Source: MWDV01 sp002070715 (GTDB lineage Bacteria; Verrucomicrobiota; Verrucomicrobiia; Limisphaerales; MWDV01). Taken from it: a stretch of 64,000 nucleotides of DNA. The position numbers and the translations under genes are program-made. This document shows positions 1 to 10,761 of this stretch, in pieces. The notes beneath the pieces are model-generated. The model searched no databases, had not been told where the DNA came from, and worked only from the letters and a program-made list of their open reading frames with translations. The stretch lies in contig DAONTI010000005.1 in the NCBI GenBank assembly GCA_035411585.1, positions 62,001 through 126,000 on the forward strand, written 5' to 3'. Positions within the stretch are counted from its first letter, which is position 1; every line of letters begins with the position of its first letter.

Positions 1-244
1 CATTCAACTGGCGCAAATCATTCATCAGGTCCAAACCCTGACGCCGCGGTTCCAAACCGTAAACGAAGGGATGCAAACCCAGGCCGCCGGCGCGCAACAG
101 ATCAGCGAAACCCTGGTGCAACTCAGTGAATCAGCCCATCAAACCGCCGAATCTCTGCGCCAGTCCAATCTGGCCATCGAACAATTGAACGAAGCCGCCC
201 GGACACTGCAAGCCAGTGTGGCGCGGTTTAAGCTGGAGTCTTAG
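1..244 (+). CDS. Methyl-accepting chemotaxis protein, C-terminal end (WspA-like), partial
   Basis: The frame is open from the first bases and ends at TAG 242-244, giving about 80 residues of a helical, Gln/Ala/Ser-rich coiled coil (for example TQAAGAQQISETLVQLSE). This is the descending arm of a methyl-accepting chemotaxis receptor signalling domain. Such receptors are inner-membrane sensors that drive CheA through CheW. The cheW start follows 2 bases after the stop, so this gene opens the chemosensory operon. By the order of genes that follow it is the WspA-equivalent. The sensory and membrane part lies outside the window, so the ligand cannot be judged. Confidence 0.85.
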   Translation, partial: IQLAQIIHQVQTLTPRFQTVNEGMQTQAAGAQQISETLVQLSESAHQTAESLRQSNLAIEQLNEAARTLQASVARFKLES

Positions 245-246
245 GC

Positions 247-756
247 GTGTTGTTCCTCCAGTTCCAACTCGACGACGACCGCTTCGTCCTGGACGCGGGC
301 CGCGTGGCCGAGGTGTTGCCGTTGGTGGAACTCCGGCGGCTGCCGCAGTCGCCGCCCGAGGTGGCCGGCCTGTGTAATTACCGCGGGCAACCGGTGCCCG
401 TGCTGGATTTGGCGCGATTGCTCCTGGGCCGTCCGGCGCGGGAAGCGTTGAGCACCCGCATCCTCGTGCTGCATCACCGCGCGGCGGTGGATCAGCCGGC
501 CTTGCTCGGGGTGATCGTCGAGCAGGCCACCGAAATCTTCCGCCGCGATCCCCGGGAGTTCACCACCGGCGCCGTGCCGGGGTTGGGACCCGTGTTGACC
601 GACAGCCAGGGCATGATCCAATGGATTGATCCGGAACAGTTGGTGCCCGCCCATCTGCACGCGCGGCTGTTGCCTCCCACCATTCCGAAGACGGCATCCG
701 TTGCGGCGTCGGGCGACGGCGTCACCGTCAATCACGCAGGAGATGAAACGGATTGA
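247..756 (+). CDS. CheW-type coupling protein (WspB-like)
   Basis: This is a 169-residue single CheW domain that links the receptor array to CheA. Visible family features are the N-terminal strand LFLQFQLDDDRFVLD, the LPLVELRRLP segment and the YRGQPVPVLDLARLL core. The start is GTG at 247, two bases after the receptor stop, with GGAG at 235-238 as a plausible ribosome site inside the upstream gene. Its 3' end overlaps the cheR start at 743 by 14 bases, so translation is probably coupled. Position between receptor and CheR matches wspB of the Pseudomonas Wsp operon. The C-terminal 25 residues are poorly conserved linker. Confidence 0.88.
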   Translation: MLFLQFQLDDDRFVLDAGRVAEVLPLVELRRLPQSPPEVAGLCNYRGQPVPVLDLARLLLGRPAREALSTRILVLHHRAAVDQPALLGVIVEQATEIFRRDPREFTTGAVPGLGPVLTDSQGMIQWIDPEQLVPAHLHARLLPPTIPKTASVAASGDGVTVNHAGDETD

Positions 757-2086
757 ACAATGGTTGCGTGATCGCATGGGGATGGACTTTAACACCGTCG
801 GTCCGGCGGTGTTGGAGCGCACGGTGCGGCAGCGCATGCGGCTGCGAGGGGTAACCTCTCTGCGGGAGTATTATGCGGTGCTGACGGATTCCACCGCGGA
901 AGCGGAGGAGTTGATTGAACTGGCGGTGGTCCCCGAGACATGGTTTTTCCGCGACCCGGAAGCGTTTCGGGCGCTTACCCAACTGGCCCGCACCGCCCTC
1001 GACATAACGACCTTTGGACCGGCCCGCGGACGCCCAGCGCGCGGGGCTGCCGCTGGAAATGCGAACGGCGAAGGGGAGGTTGCCGGTCGCGCCCGGGGTA
1101 CGCCGGCGCCGCCGCCGCGTCGGCTGCGGGTGTTAAGTATTCCCTGTGCCACCGGCGAGGAAGCTTACTCGCTGACGATGGCGCTTTTAGATGGCGGCAT
1201 TCCCGCAACACAGTTTCAGGTGGATGCTGTGGATCTGAGCCAGCGGGCATTGACGACCGCTCAGCGCGCGGTGTATGGGCGCAATTCTTTTCGCGGCAAA
1301 GACCTGGCTTTTCGTGATCGCTATTTTGAACGCGTGAAAGACGGCTTTGCGCTGAACGCCAATGTGCAGGGTTGCGTGTGCTTTTCCCGCGGCAACATCC
1401 TCGATCCCGGATTGCTGGCCGGCCAGCCGCCGTACGACTTTGTGTTCTGCCGCAATTTGCTCATCTATTTTGATGGAGCGGCGCGGACGCGTGCCTTGGA
1501 GCGATTGACCGCGCTGGTGAGCGCGACTGGATTTTTGTTTGTCGGCGCGGCGGAGCTGCCCTTGGTCGTCAATTATGGCTTTGAATCCGCCCGTCTCCCC
1601 ATGGCCTTTGCGTGTCGGAAATCAATCCCGCATGCTGCTCATTCGCACGATCAAGCTGGCGAGAGTTCCGGCGCGAGCATTTCCTTGCGGGCCCCCGTGC
1701 GGAAAGCGGCTTCGCTTCAGAAGGGGAAAAACGCCGTCGAAAAACCAGCCGCGCACCCGGCGCACGCCGGCGATCCGGGCCCCGCCGAGCTCCTGGAGAC
1801 GGCGCGTCGCCTGGCGAATGCCGGTCAGTTGCGCGAGGCCGCCGAACTGTGCGAACGCCATCTCGAAGTGTATGGGGTTTCCTCGGAGGTTTATTATCTC
1901 CTGGGACTGATTGAGGACGCGCAAGGGCGGGCCGGGGCCGCCCAGTATTATCGCAAGGCCCTCTATCTGGACCCGAATCATGGCGAATGCCTGGTGCAAA
2001 TGGCGCTGTTATGTCAGCGGCAGGGCGACATGCGCGGCGCCCGGGTTTTCCAGCGCCGGGCCGAACACGTTCAGCAACGTCCTTGA
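743..2086 (+). CDS. CheR-type MCP methyltransferase with C-terminal TPR repeats (WspC-like)
   Basis: This 447-residue protein should methylate receptor glutamates using S-adenosylmethionine. The N-terminal helical domain (IEQWLRDRMGMD onward) is followed by the SAM-binding methyltransferase domain, with LSIPCATGEEAYSLTM at the SAM site and DFVFCRNLLIYFD later on. A low-complexity linker leads to TPR-like repeats at the C-terminus (LLGLIEDAQGRAGAAQYYRKAL and a second copy), as in WspC. The ATG at 743 is chosen because it gives the family N-terminus; the in-frame region back to 626 only reads the upstream cheW out of frame. A 30-residue Ala/Gly/Arg-rich insert at about residues 95-120 is unusual. 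Confidence 0.9.
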   Translation: MKRIEQWLRDRMGMDFNTVGPAVLERTVRQRMRLRGVTSLREYYAVLTDSTAEAEELIELAVVPETWFFRDPEAFRALTQLARTALDITTFGPARGRPARGAAAGNANGEGEVAGRARGTPAPPPRRLRVLSIPCATGEEAYSLTMALLDGGIPATQFQVDAVDLSQRALTTAQRAVYGRNSFRGKDLAFRDRYFERVKDGFALNANVQGCVCFSRGNILDPGLLAGQPPYDFVFCRNLLIYFDGAARTRALERLTALVSATGFLFVGAAELPLVVNYGFESARLPMAFACRKSIPHAAHSHDQAGESSGASISLRAPVRKAASLQKGKNAVEKPAAHPAHAGDPGPAELLETARRLANAGQLREAAELCERHLEVYGVSSEVYYLLGLIEDAQGRAGAAQYYRKALYLDPNHGECLVQMALLCQRQGDMRGARVFQRRAEHVQQRP

Positions 2087-2092
2087 TCGCGC

Positions 2093-2806
2093 ATGGCTCC
2101 GCCTTCCGCCAAATCCTCCTTGCCGGCGCCACCCGCGCCCGCTTCCGCGCTCACGCCGTTGGATGAGTGTTGGCATCGAATCGGCGTTTACGGGGATGGG
2201 TCCTGCCCCGAACTGGCGCGGCAGGTGCATTGTCGAAATTGCCCCACGTTTACCCGGGCGGCGGCCGGATTGCTTAATCGCGACCTGCCCGTCGGGTATC
2301 GGCAACAGTGGGCGGCGCACTATGCGCAGGCCAAACATCGCGCGGCGCCGTGGGATATTTCCACGGTCATCTTCCGGCTCGGCACGGAATGGTTTGCGCT
2401 GGACACGGTTTTGTTGCAGGAAATCGCGGAGGACCGTCCCATGCACACGCTGCCGCATCGGCGGCGGGGGGTGGTCTTGGGGGTGGTCAACATCCGGGGG
2501 GAATTGCTACTGCTGGTTTCGCTGGCGCGGTTGCTCCAACCTCACGCGCCCGGCGCGGAGGAGTTCACGGCCCGTTGTTGCCCCTGCGTGCTGGTGGTCC
2601 ACGCACAGGGAAATCGGTTTGCGTTTGCCGTGGATGAGACGCCGGGGGTGCAGCGCTTTCATCAAACAGACCTGATGCCGCCGCCGGTCACTGCCACCCA
2701 GGCCGTCCGCACGTTTACCCGCGGCTTGCTGCGTTGGAACGGGCATTCCGTGGGCTGGCTCGATGCCGACGCTCTGTTGTTTCACCTCAACCGCAGTCTC
2801 GCGTGA
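2093..2806 (+). CDS. CheW-type coupling protein with N-terminal Cys motif (WspD-like)
   Basis: This is a 237-residue coupling protein. After a Pro/Ala-rich start comes the characteristic WspD-type segment CWHRIGVYGDGSCPELARQV followed by HCRNCPTF, giving four cysteines with metal-site-like spacing. The CheW domain proper then runs from about residue 85 (FRLGTEWFALDTVLLQEI) to the end. This N-terminal Cys block is known from WspD proteins but its role is not established. It sits between cheR and cheA, and its stop overlaps the GTG start of cheA in a GTGA arrangement at 2803-2806. Together with the first CheW it gives the two-CheW layout diagnostic of Wsp systems. Confidence 0.88.
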   Translation: MAPPSAKSSLPAPPAPASALTPLDECWHRIGVYGDGSCPELARQVHCRNCPTFTRAAAGLLNRDLPVGYRQQWAAHYAQAKHRAAPWDISTVIFRLGTEWFALDTVLLQEIAEDRPMHTLPHRRRGVVLGVVNIRGELLLLVSLARLLQPHAPGAEEFTARCCPCVLVVHAQGNRFAFAVDETPGVQRFHQTDLMPPPVTATQAVRTFTRGLLRWNGHSVGWLDADALLFHLNRSLA

Positions 2807-5124
2807 ACGCCCCGGACGATCTCCGCCAGTTGTCGTTGATGGAATTGTTCCGGGTCGAGTCGGAAAACCAGACGGCCACGCTCACTGCGGGATTACTGGA
2901 GCTGGAACGTCAACCGGAATCGTCCGCCCCTTTGGAAGTCCTCATGCGCGCCGCCCATTCGCTCAAGGGGGCCGCCCGCATTGTCGGGCTCAATCCGGCC
3001 GTGCGTCTCGCCCATGCGTTGGAGGACTGCTTCGTTGCCCTTCAACGCGGACAACTGCGGCTCGACGCCGCCCGGATGGACGCGTTGTTTCGCGGGGTGG
3101 ATTTATTGCAAAATCTGGGACGCTGTCCGGATGCGGAACGCGAATCCTGGCTGCGGGAACAGGCGTCCCATTGGGAGGCATCCGTCAACTCGCTACGCAA
3201 CCCGATCTCTACAACGAACGTTGCGACAAGCCCCTCGTCCCCGCAGTCGGCAAATCCCCCAACGCCTGCCTCCGCTGATGAAATGCCCGTCGCCCTGCCG
3301 ACGGCACCGGAGACGACGGCTCCCGCGCAACCAGCACCCACCGCGCATCCGACAACTGGCGGGTTGCCGGATTTGCCGGAACGCGTGTTGCGGTTGACGG
3401 CGGAGAATCTCAACCGGCTGTTGGGACTGGCCGGCGAAGCCTTGGTTGAATCCCGTTGGTTGCGCCCCTTCGCGCTCAACATGCAGCGGCTCAAACGCCA
3501 GCATGCCGAGATCGAGGCGGATTTGGCGCGCACAGCCGGGGCGTTGCGCGAGGTGCCCGGGGCGGAAAACGCGCTGCGCGAGATGCAGGAATTCAACACG
3601 CAACTGAAAGAGTGTCGCAGCTTTTTGGACGAGCGCCTAGCGGAGTTGGATCGCTTCGACCAGCGCAGCGCGCAGTTGTCGCACCGGCTGTATCTGGAAG
3701 TCTTGCGCACCCGCATGCGTCCCTTCAGCGATGGCGTGCGGCGGTTTCCGCGCATGATCCGGGACCTGGCCCAAAGTCTGGGAAAGGAAGTGCACCTGGA
3801 AATCGTGGGCGAACACACGCAGGTGGACCGCGATATTTTGGAGAAGCTGGAGACGCCGCTGGCCCATCTGTTGCGCAACGCGGTGGATCACGGCTGCGAA
3901 CCGCCGGACGTCCGGCGGCAACAAGGCAAAGCTCCGGTGGCCACCGTCCGCCTGGAAGCCCGGCATAGCGCTGGTCAGTTGGTGGTGATGGTCACCGACG
4001 ACGGCGCGGGGGTGGATTTGGAGGCCGTTCGGGCGGTCATTCTGCATAAACGACTGGCGGCCCCCGACGTGGCCCAGAGCCTCAGTGAAGCGGAATTATT
4101 GGAGTTTCTTTTCCTGCCCGGAGTGACCCTGCGGGAACAGGTCACCGAAGTGTCGGGCCGCGGCGTGGGGTTGGACATCGTGCAAGACCTGGTGAAAAGC
4201 GTGCGGGGAAGTCTGCGGGTCAATTCCCAACCGGGACGGGGCACGCGGTTTCAGTTGCAACTGCCGCTCACGCTTTCGGTGCTGCGGGCGTTGCTGGTGG
4301 AAATCAGCGGGGAAGCCTACGCCTTTCCGCTGGGCCGGCTTAACCGGGTGCTGCACCTGTCCCGGGCGGAAGTGGAATCGTTGGAAGGTCATCCGCATTT
4401 TCGGCTGCAAAACGAGACAGTCGGGTTGGTCATGGCCCATGAAATTTTGGAGGGGCGTCCACCGCCGACCCTGGGTGACACCCTCGCCGTGGTGGTGTTG
4501 GGGAATCGCCAGGAGCAATTCGGTTTGGTGGTGGACCGTTTTCTCGGGGAACGCGAATTGGTGGTGCAACCGCTGGATCCCCGGCTTGGCAAGGTCAAAG
4601 ACATCAGCGCGGCGGCGTTGCTGGAAGACGGGGCGCCGGTGTTGATTGTGGACCCCGACGATGTGGTGCGGTCCGTGGCCAAGGTGTTGGCGGAAGGCGG
4701 GGCCGCCGGTTTGGGCGACCGCGCCCCGGCCCTCGCCGCGCCCCGCCGCAAACGGGTGTTGGTGGTGGACGATTCGCTCACGGTGCGCGAGCTGGAGCGT
4801 AAACTGTTGCTCAACCGCGGCTACGACGCGGAGGTGGCGGTGGATGGGATGGACGGCTGGAACGCCGCCCGCACCGGCCGTTTCGACTTGGTCATCACCG
4901 ATGTGGACATGCCCCGGCTGGACGGCATCGAATTAACGCGGTTGGTGCGGAGCGACCCCCGACTTGAATCCTTGCCCGTGATGATTGTTTCGTATAAAGA
5001 CCGGGATGAAGACCGGCTGCGCGGTTTGGAAGCCGGGGCGGATTATTATCTGACCAAAAGCGGTTTTCATGACGAAAGATTGCTCCAAGCGGTCGTGGAC
5101 CTGATCGGCGAACCAGAAATGTGA
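2803..5124 (+). CDS. Hybrid CheA histidine kinase with receiver domain (WspE-like)
   Basis: This 773-residue CheA-REC fusion is the central kinase of the system. In order it has an HPt domain with phospho-His 52 in AAHSLKGAAR, a Pro/Thr-rich linker, a dimerisation/HATPase region (LLRNAVDHG, then GRGVGLDIVQD), a CheW-like regulatory domain (LTLSVLRALLVEI), and a C-terminal receiver (VLVVDDSLTVREL) with phospho-Asp 700 in ITDVDMPRLDG. The GTG at 2803 is chosen because it gives the WspE-type N-terminus NAPDDLRQLSLMELFRVE; an open frame extends further upstream only inside cheW. It should autophosphorylate on His52 and pass phosphate to its own receiver, to CheB and to the downstream receiver protein. 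Confidence 0.92.
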   Translation: MNAPDDLRQLSLMELFRVESENQTATLTAGLLELERQPESSAPLEVLMRAAHSLKGAARIVGLNPAVRLAHALEDCFVALQRGQLRLDAARMDALFRGVDLLQNLGRCPDAERESWLREQASHWEASVNSLRNPISTTNVATSPSSPQSANPPTPASADEMPVALPTAPETTAPAQPAPTAHPTTGGLPDLPERVLRLTAENLNRLLGLAGEALVESRWLRPFALNMQRLKRQHAEIEADLARTAGALREVPGAENALREMQEFNTQLKECRSFLDERLAELDRFDQRSAQLSHRLYLEVLRTRMRPFSDGVRRFPRMIRDLAQSLGKEVHLEIVGEHTQVDRDILEKLETPLAHLLRNAVDHGCEPPDVRRQQGKAPVATVRLEARHSAGQLVVMVTDDGAGVDLEAVRAVILHKRLAAPDVAQSLSEAELLEFLFLPGVTLREQVTEVSGRGVGLDIVQDLVKSVRGSLRVNSQPGRGTRFQLQLPLTLSVLRALLVEISGEAYAFPLGRLNRVLHLSRAEVESLEGHPHFRLQNETVGLVMAHEILEGRPPPTLGDTLAVVVLGNRQEQFGLVVDRFLGERELVVQPLDPRLGKVKDISAAALLEDGAPVLIVDPDDVVRSVAKVLAEGGAAGLGDRAPALAAPRRKRVLVVDDSLTVRELERKLLLNRGYDAEVAVDGMDGWNAARTGRFDLVITDVDMPRLDGIELTRLVRSDPRLESLPVMIVSYKDRDEDRLRGLEAGADYYLTKSGFHDERLLQAVVDLIGEPEM

Positions 5125-5250
5125 ACATGATAAATCGGCAAACAGGGAAGGGGAAAAGCGCGCCGCGCCGCGCCTCTGCTTACGGGTTAGAGTTCGCCAT
5201 CACCGCGCCTCACGCCGCGTGCCAACGTCAACGAAGGGCCCAGTTCAGCC

Positions 5251-6401
5251 ATGCGAATCGCCATCGTCAATGACCTGCCGACGGTGGTTGAAGCCATGCG
5301 TCGGGTGGTGCTGTCCACCGGCGAACATGGTGTGGCTTGGGTTGCGGCTGATGGCGGCGCGGCGGTGGAATTATGCGCGCGGGAACGGCCCGATTTGATC
5401 CTGATGGATCTGACCATGCCCCGGATGGGCGGCGTTGAAGCCATTCGCCGGATAATGGATCGCTCGCCCTGTCCCATCGTCGTCGTGACAGCGGAGGGGA
5501 AACAAGATCATGCCCGGATCTTTGAGGCCATGGGCGCCGGGGCGTTGGATGTCCTCCATCTTCCCGGACTCGTATCGTCCGTCACCGCCGAGACTGCGGA
5601 CAAGTTGCTGGCCAAGATTGATACAATCCGACGGCTCACCGGAATTCGCACCCGGAGCTTGTCTGCCAAGCCCGCCCGCGATTTAACGCCGGGTTCCCTG
5701 GCGTCACGTTCGCACCCGGCCAGCGCAACATCCGGTCTGAATGCAGCCAGCCCAGCGCCGCTGGTGGCCATTGGCGCATCCGCCGGCGGGCCGGCGGCGT
5801 TGGCCCGAATTCTGGGTTGTTGGCCGGCGGATTTTCCCGCCGCCGTGGTGATTGTGCAGCATGTGGACACGCAATTCGCGCCGGGCTTGGTCCGTTGGTT
5901 GAGCAGCCAGACTCCGTTGCCGGTGCGGCTCATCCAGTCGGGGGATCGCCCGCAGGCGGGTCTGGTGTTGGTCGCCAACGGCGAGGATCATCTGGTGTTT
6001 GATAAGGCCCAGCGTTTGGTTTATTCGCCAAACCCCACGGGCGCAGCGCTTCGGCCGTCGGTGGATTTATTTTTTCAAAGCATCGTGAAATACTGGCCAG
6101 GCGACGTGATCGGAGTCGTGCTGACCGGGATGGGCCGCGACGGCGCGCGCGGGCTGAAAATGCTGCGCGAAGCGGGGCAGATAACCGTGGCGCAAGATCA
6201 GGCGACCAGTACGGTTTATGGCATGCCCAAAGCGGCGGCCGAATTGCGGGCCGCCCGCGAGATTTTGCCTTTGGAAAACATTGGACCGCGCCTGGCCATG
6301 CTGGTGCAAACCCGCCGGCGCCGTCCCCGTCCAACACCGCCAACCTCCGCCCGGGTTGGCGCGACCGGCTTGACCCGCAAAAACCCCCAATTCCACAACT
6401 G

Positions 6402-6402
<1 letters not shown>
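5251..6402 (+). CDS. CheB-type protein-glutamate methylesterase (WspF-like)
   Basis: This is a 383-residue receiver-methylesterase. The receiver domain has phospho-Asp 53 in LILMDLTMPRMGG. The C-terminal methylesterase domain has the nucleophile Ser177 in IGASAGGPAAL and the conserved VVLTGMGRDGARGLK segment. It removes receptor methyl groups and so counters CheR; phosphorylation by CheA would activate it. A 126-base gap with no recognisable gene separates it from cheA. Its stop overlaps the start of the following hybrid kinase by one base (TGATG), which places that kinase in the same transcript. It corresponds to wspF by position and architecture. Confidence 0.92.
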
Positions 6403-9023
<2,621 letters not shown>

Positions 9024-9049
9024 ACCCAACCCATCCCCCGGACTCAGCT

Positions 9050-10003
9050 ATGTTACAAATTCCCCAACGTCTGCAACGCGGCGACACCCTGGGCATTGCG
9101 GCCCCGGCCAGTGCCCCGCCGGATCCGCGCAACCTGGACCGCGCCGTCGCGGTAATGGAATCCCTCGGCTTCCGCGTCAAACTCGCGCCCCATGTGCGGG
9201 CGCGCTGGGGGTTTCTGGCGGGACGCGACCGGGAACGCGCGGCGGATTTGATGCGCCTGTTCGCCGACCGCACGGTTCGCGCGATCATCTGCGTGCGCGG
9301 CGGTTACGGCACCGCACGGCTGCTGCCCCTGCTGGATTATGCCGTGATTCGCGCCCATCCGAAAATTTTCGTGGGCTACAGCGACATCACCTCGCTGCAC
9401 TGCGCCTTCTTAAAGCAAGCCGGGCTGGTTTCGTTCCACGGGCCGATGTTGAACTCGGACTTTGTGAACGCCGACATGCCGAAGTTCACCCTGCAGAGTT
9501 TCCTGCGGTTGTTAACCGAACCGGTCGCCTACGGCAGCATCGCGCAGGGGTATCGCCGCCGGACGGTTCAGATCCTGCGCCGCGGCGAGGCGACGGGGCC
9601 GTTGGTGGGCGGGAATCTCACCCTGCTTTGCACGCTCATCGGCACGCCGTGGCAACCCGATTTCCGCGGCCGCATTTTGTTTCTCGAAGATCTGGGCGAA
9701 GAACCGTATCGCATGGACCGCATGCTCACTTACCTGCTGAACGCCGGCATCCTGCAGCAAGTGGCGGGCATCGCCATCGGCATCAACAAGGATTGTCACG
9801 ACCCGAAAGCGAAGCGGATGAAGGAATACCGGCAAACGCTGGAGGATGTGTTCCGCGAGCGCCTGCTTCCCTTGAAAGTGCCGATCGTGAGCGGCCTTCC
9901 GTTCGGCCACATCCCGCACAACGCCACGTTGCCGCTGGGTGTTCAAGCGCACCTGGACGCCCGGCGCGGCGCGTTGAATCTGGTTTCGCCGGCGGTGCGT
10001 TGA
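9050..10003 (+). CDS. Peptidase S66 family LD-carboxypeptidase
   Basis: This is a 317-residue LdcA-type enzyme, expected to remove the terminal D-Ala from murein tetrapeptides during peptidoglycan recycling in the cytoplasm. The catalytic Ser-Glu-His set fits the family: Ser111 in VGYSDITSLH, Glu213 in LFLEDLGEEPYRMDR and His287 in LPFGHIPHNATLPLG. The N-terminal motif DTLGIAAPASAP and the ICVRGGYGTARLL segment are also typical. ATG 9050 is chosen since it gives the standard N-terminus; the frame is open further upstream inside the kinase gene. It lies 26 bases after the kinase stop and may be co-transcribed, though the function is unrelated. Confidence 0.9.
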   Translation: MLQIPQRLQRGDTLGIAAPASAPPDPRNLDRAVAVMESLGFRVKLAPHVRARWGFLAGRDRERAADLMRLFADRTVRAIICVRGGYGTARLLPLLDYAVIRAHPKIFVGYSDITSLHCAFLKQAGLVSFHGPMLNSDFVNADMPKFTLQSFLRLLTEPVAYGSIAQGYRRRTVQILRRGEATGPLVGGNLTLLCTLIGTPWQPDFRGRILFLEDLGEEPYRMDRMLTYLLNAGILQQVAGIAIGINKDCHDPKAKRMKEYRQTLEDVFRERLLPLKVPIVSGLPFGHIPHNATLPLGVQAHLDARRGALNLVSPAVR

Positions 10004-10074
10004 GGACGGCGCGACGTCGAAGCCCGCGATGCCTGAACGGCGAAGCGGGGCGGCGGTTCGCCCGAGTGACTTGG

Positions 10075-10761
10075 TTAGCCCCTCCTTTCATCTCTCTTTC
10101 GTGTGAACCACACCATCAAGACGCCGCCGCCAACCAGTAACGCCCAAGTGGATGGCTCCGGCACGGGGCGCGCAAAAATGGGAGCGTTCGGCACCGAATG
10201 GTAAGCCCAGCCATGGAGCACACCGCCAGCTTCTGCCGCCATCGTCACGTCGAAGTACCCGAAGTGAAATCCATCCTCCAGTTCCAACTGGACGCCGATG
10301 AAGCCGCGCGCGCCTGGACTGCCCGGCCACTCGCTGAGTGTTCCGCTGCTCAGATGCATCGCTATGGTCGCAAAGGCGATTTCTCCTGGCGACACGTAGC
10401 CCCCGACCGGATCGCTGGAAAGCCAAGCGCACGTTGGATCGAGCGATGAACCGACGAGGAAACCTTCCTCCAAACGGGCGACTGGGCCGCCAATGTTGGG
10501 CGGTGGTGAGAGCCTGATAACCACCCGGTTCGCCCGCTCCGTGCGCAGGCTCACAGAGCCTGGGCTTGCGCCAAAGGTAAAATCGGTAAGGCCGTCGCTG
10601 TTGAAGTCAATCGGATAGTAAAAGCCATTGAGCATATCGCTGCCAATTCCCAGCGGCTCCGGCAGGGCAACCGTAATCGTTCCCTGGGCAACGGCGCCGG
10701 CCGCCGCGAGGCCAAGCAGCCCGGCGGCGACCAATAAAACACTCAGCACTTTCTTGCTCAT
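10075..10761 (-). CDS. PEP-CTERM sorting domain protein
   Basis: This 228-residue secreted protein has an N-terminal signal peptide (MSKKVLSVLLVAAGLLGLAA then GAVAQG) and a C-terminal PEP-CTERM tail: VPEPSTWALLVGGG, a short hydrophobic helix and the basic end RKRDERRG. Such tails are cut and anchored by exosortase, which must be encoded elsewhere. The middle looks like an all-beta extracellular domain of unknown function. The start codon overlaps the stop of the upstream subtilase in an ATGA arrangement (10758-10761), so the two are translationally coupled. The subtilase may process or be displayed with it; that is inference. Confidence 0.85.
   Translation of the reverse strand: MSKKVLSVLLVAAGLLGLAAAGAVAQGTITVALPEPLGIGSDMLNGFYYPIDFNSDGLTDFTFGASPGSVSLRTERANRVVIRLSPPPNIGGPVARLEEGFLVGSSLDPTCAWLSSDPVGGYVSPGEIAFATIAMHLSSGTLSEWPGSPGARGFIGVQLELEDGFHFGYFDVTMAAEAGGVLHGWAYHSVPNAPIFARPVPEPSTWALLVGGGVLMVWFTRKRDERRG

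Noticed and set aside
626..742. N-terminal extension of the CheR frame
   Set aside because: It reads the end of cheW in another frame; the family N-terminus begins at 743.
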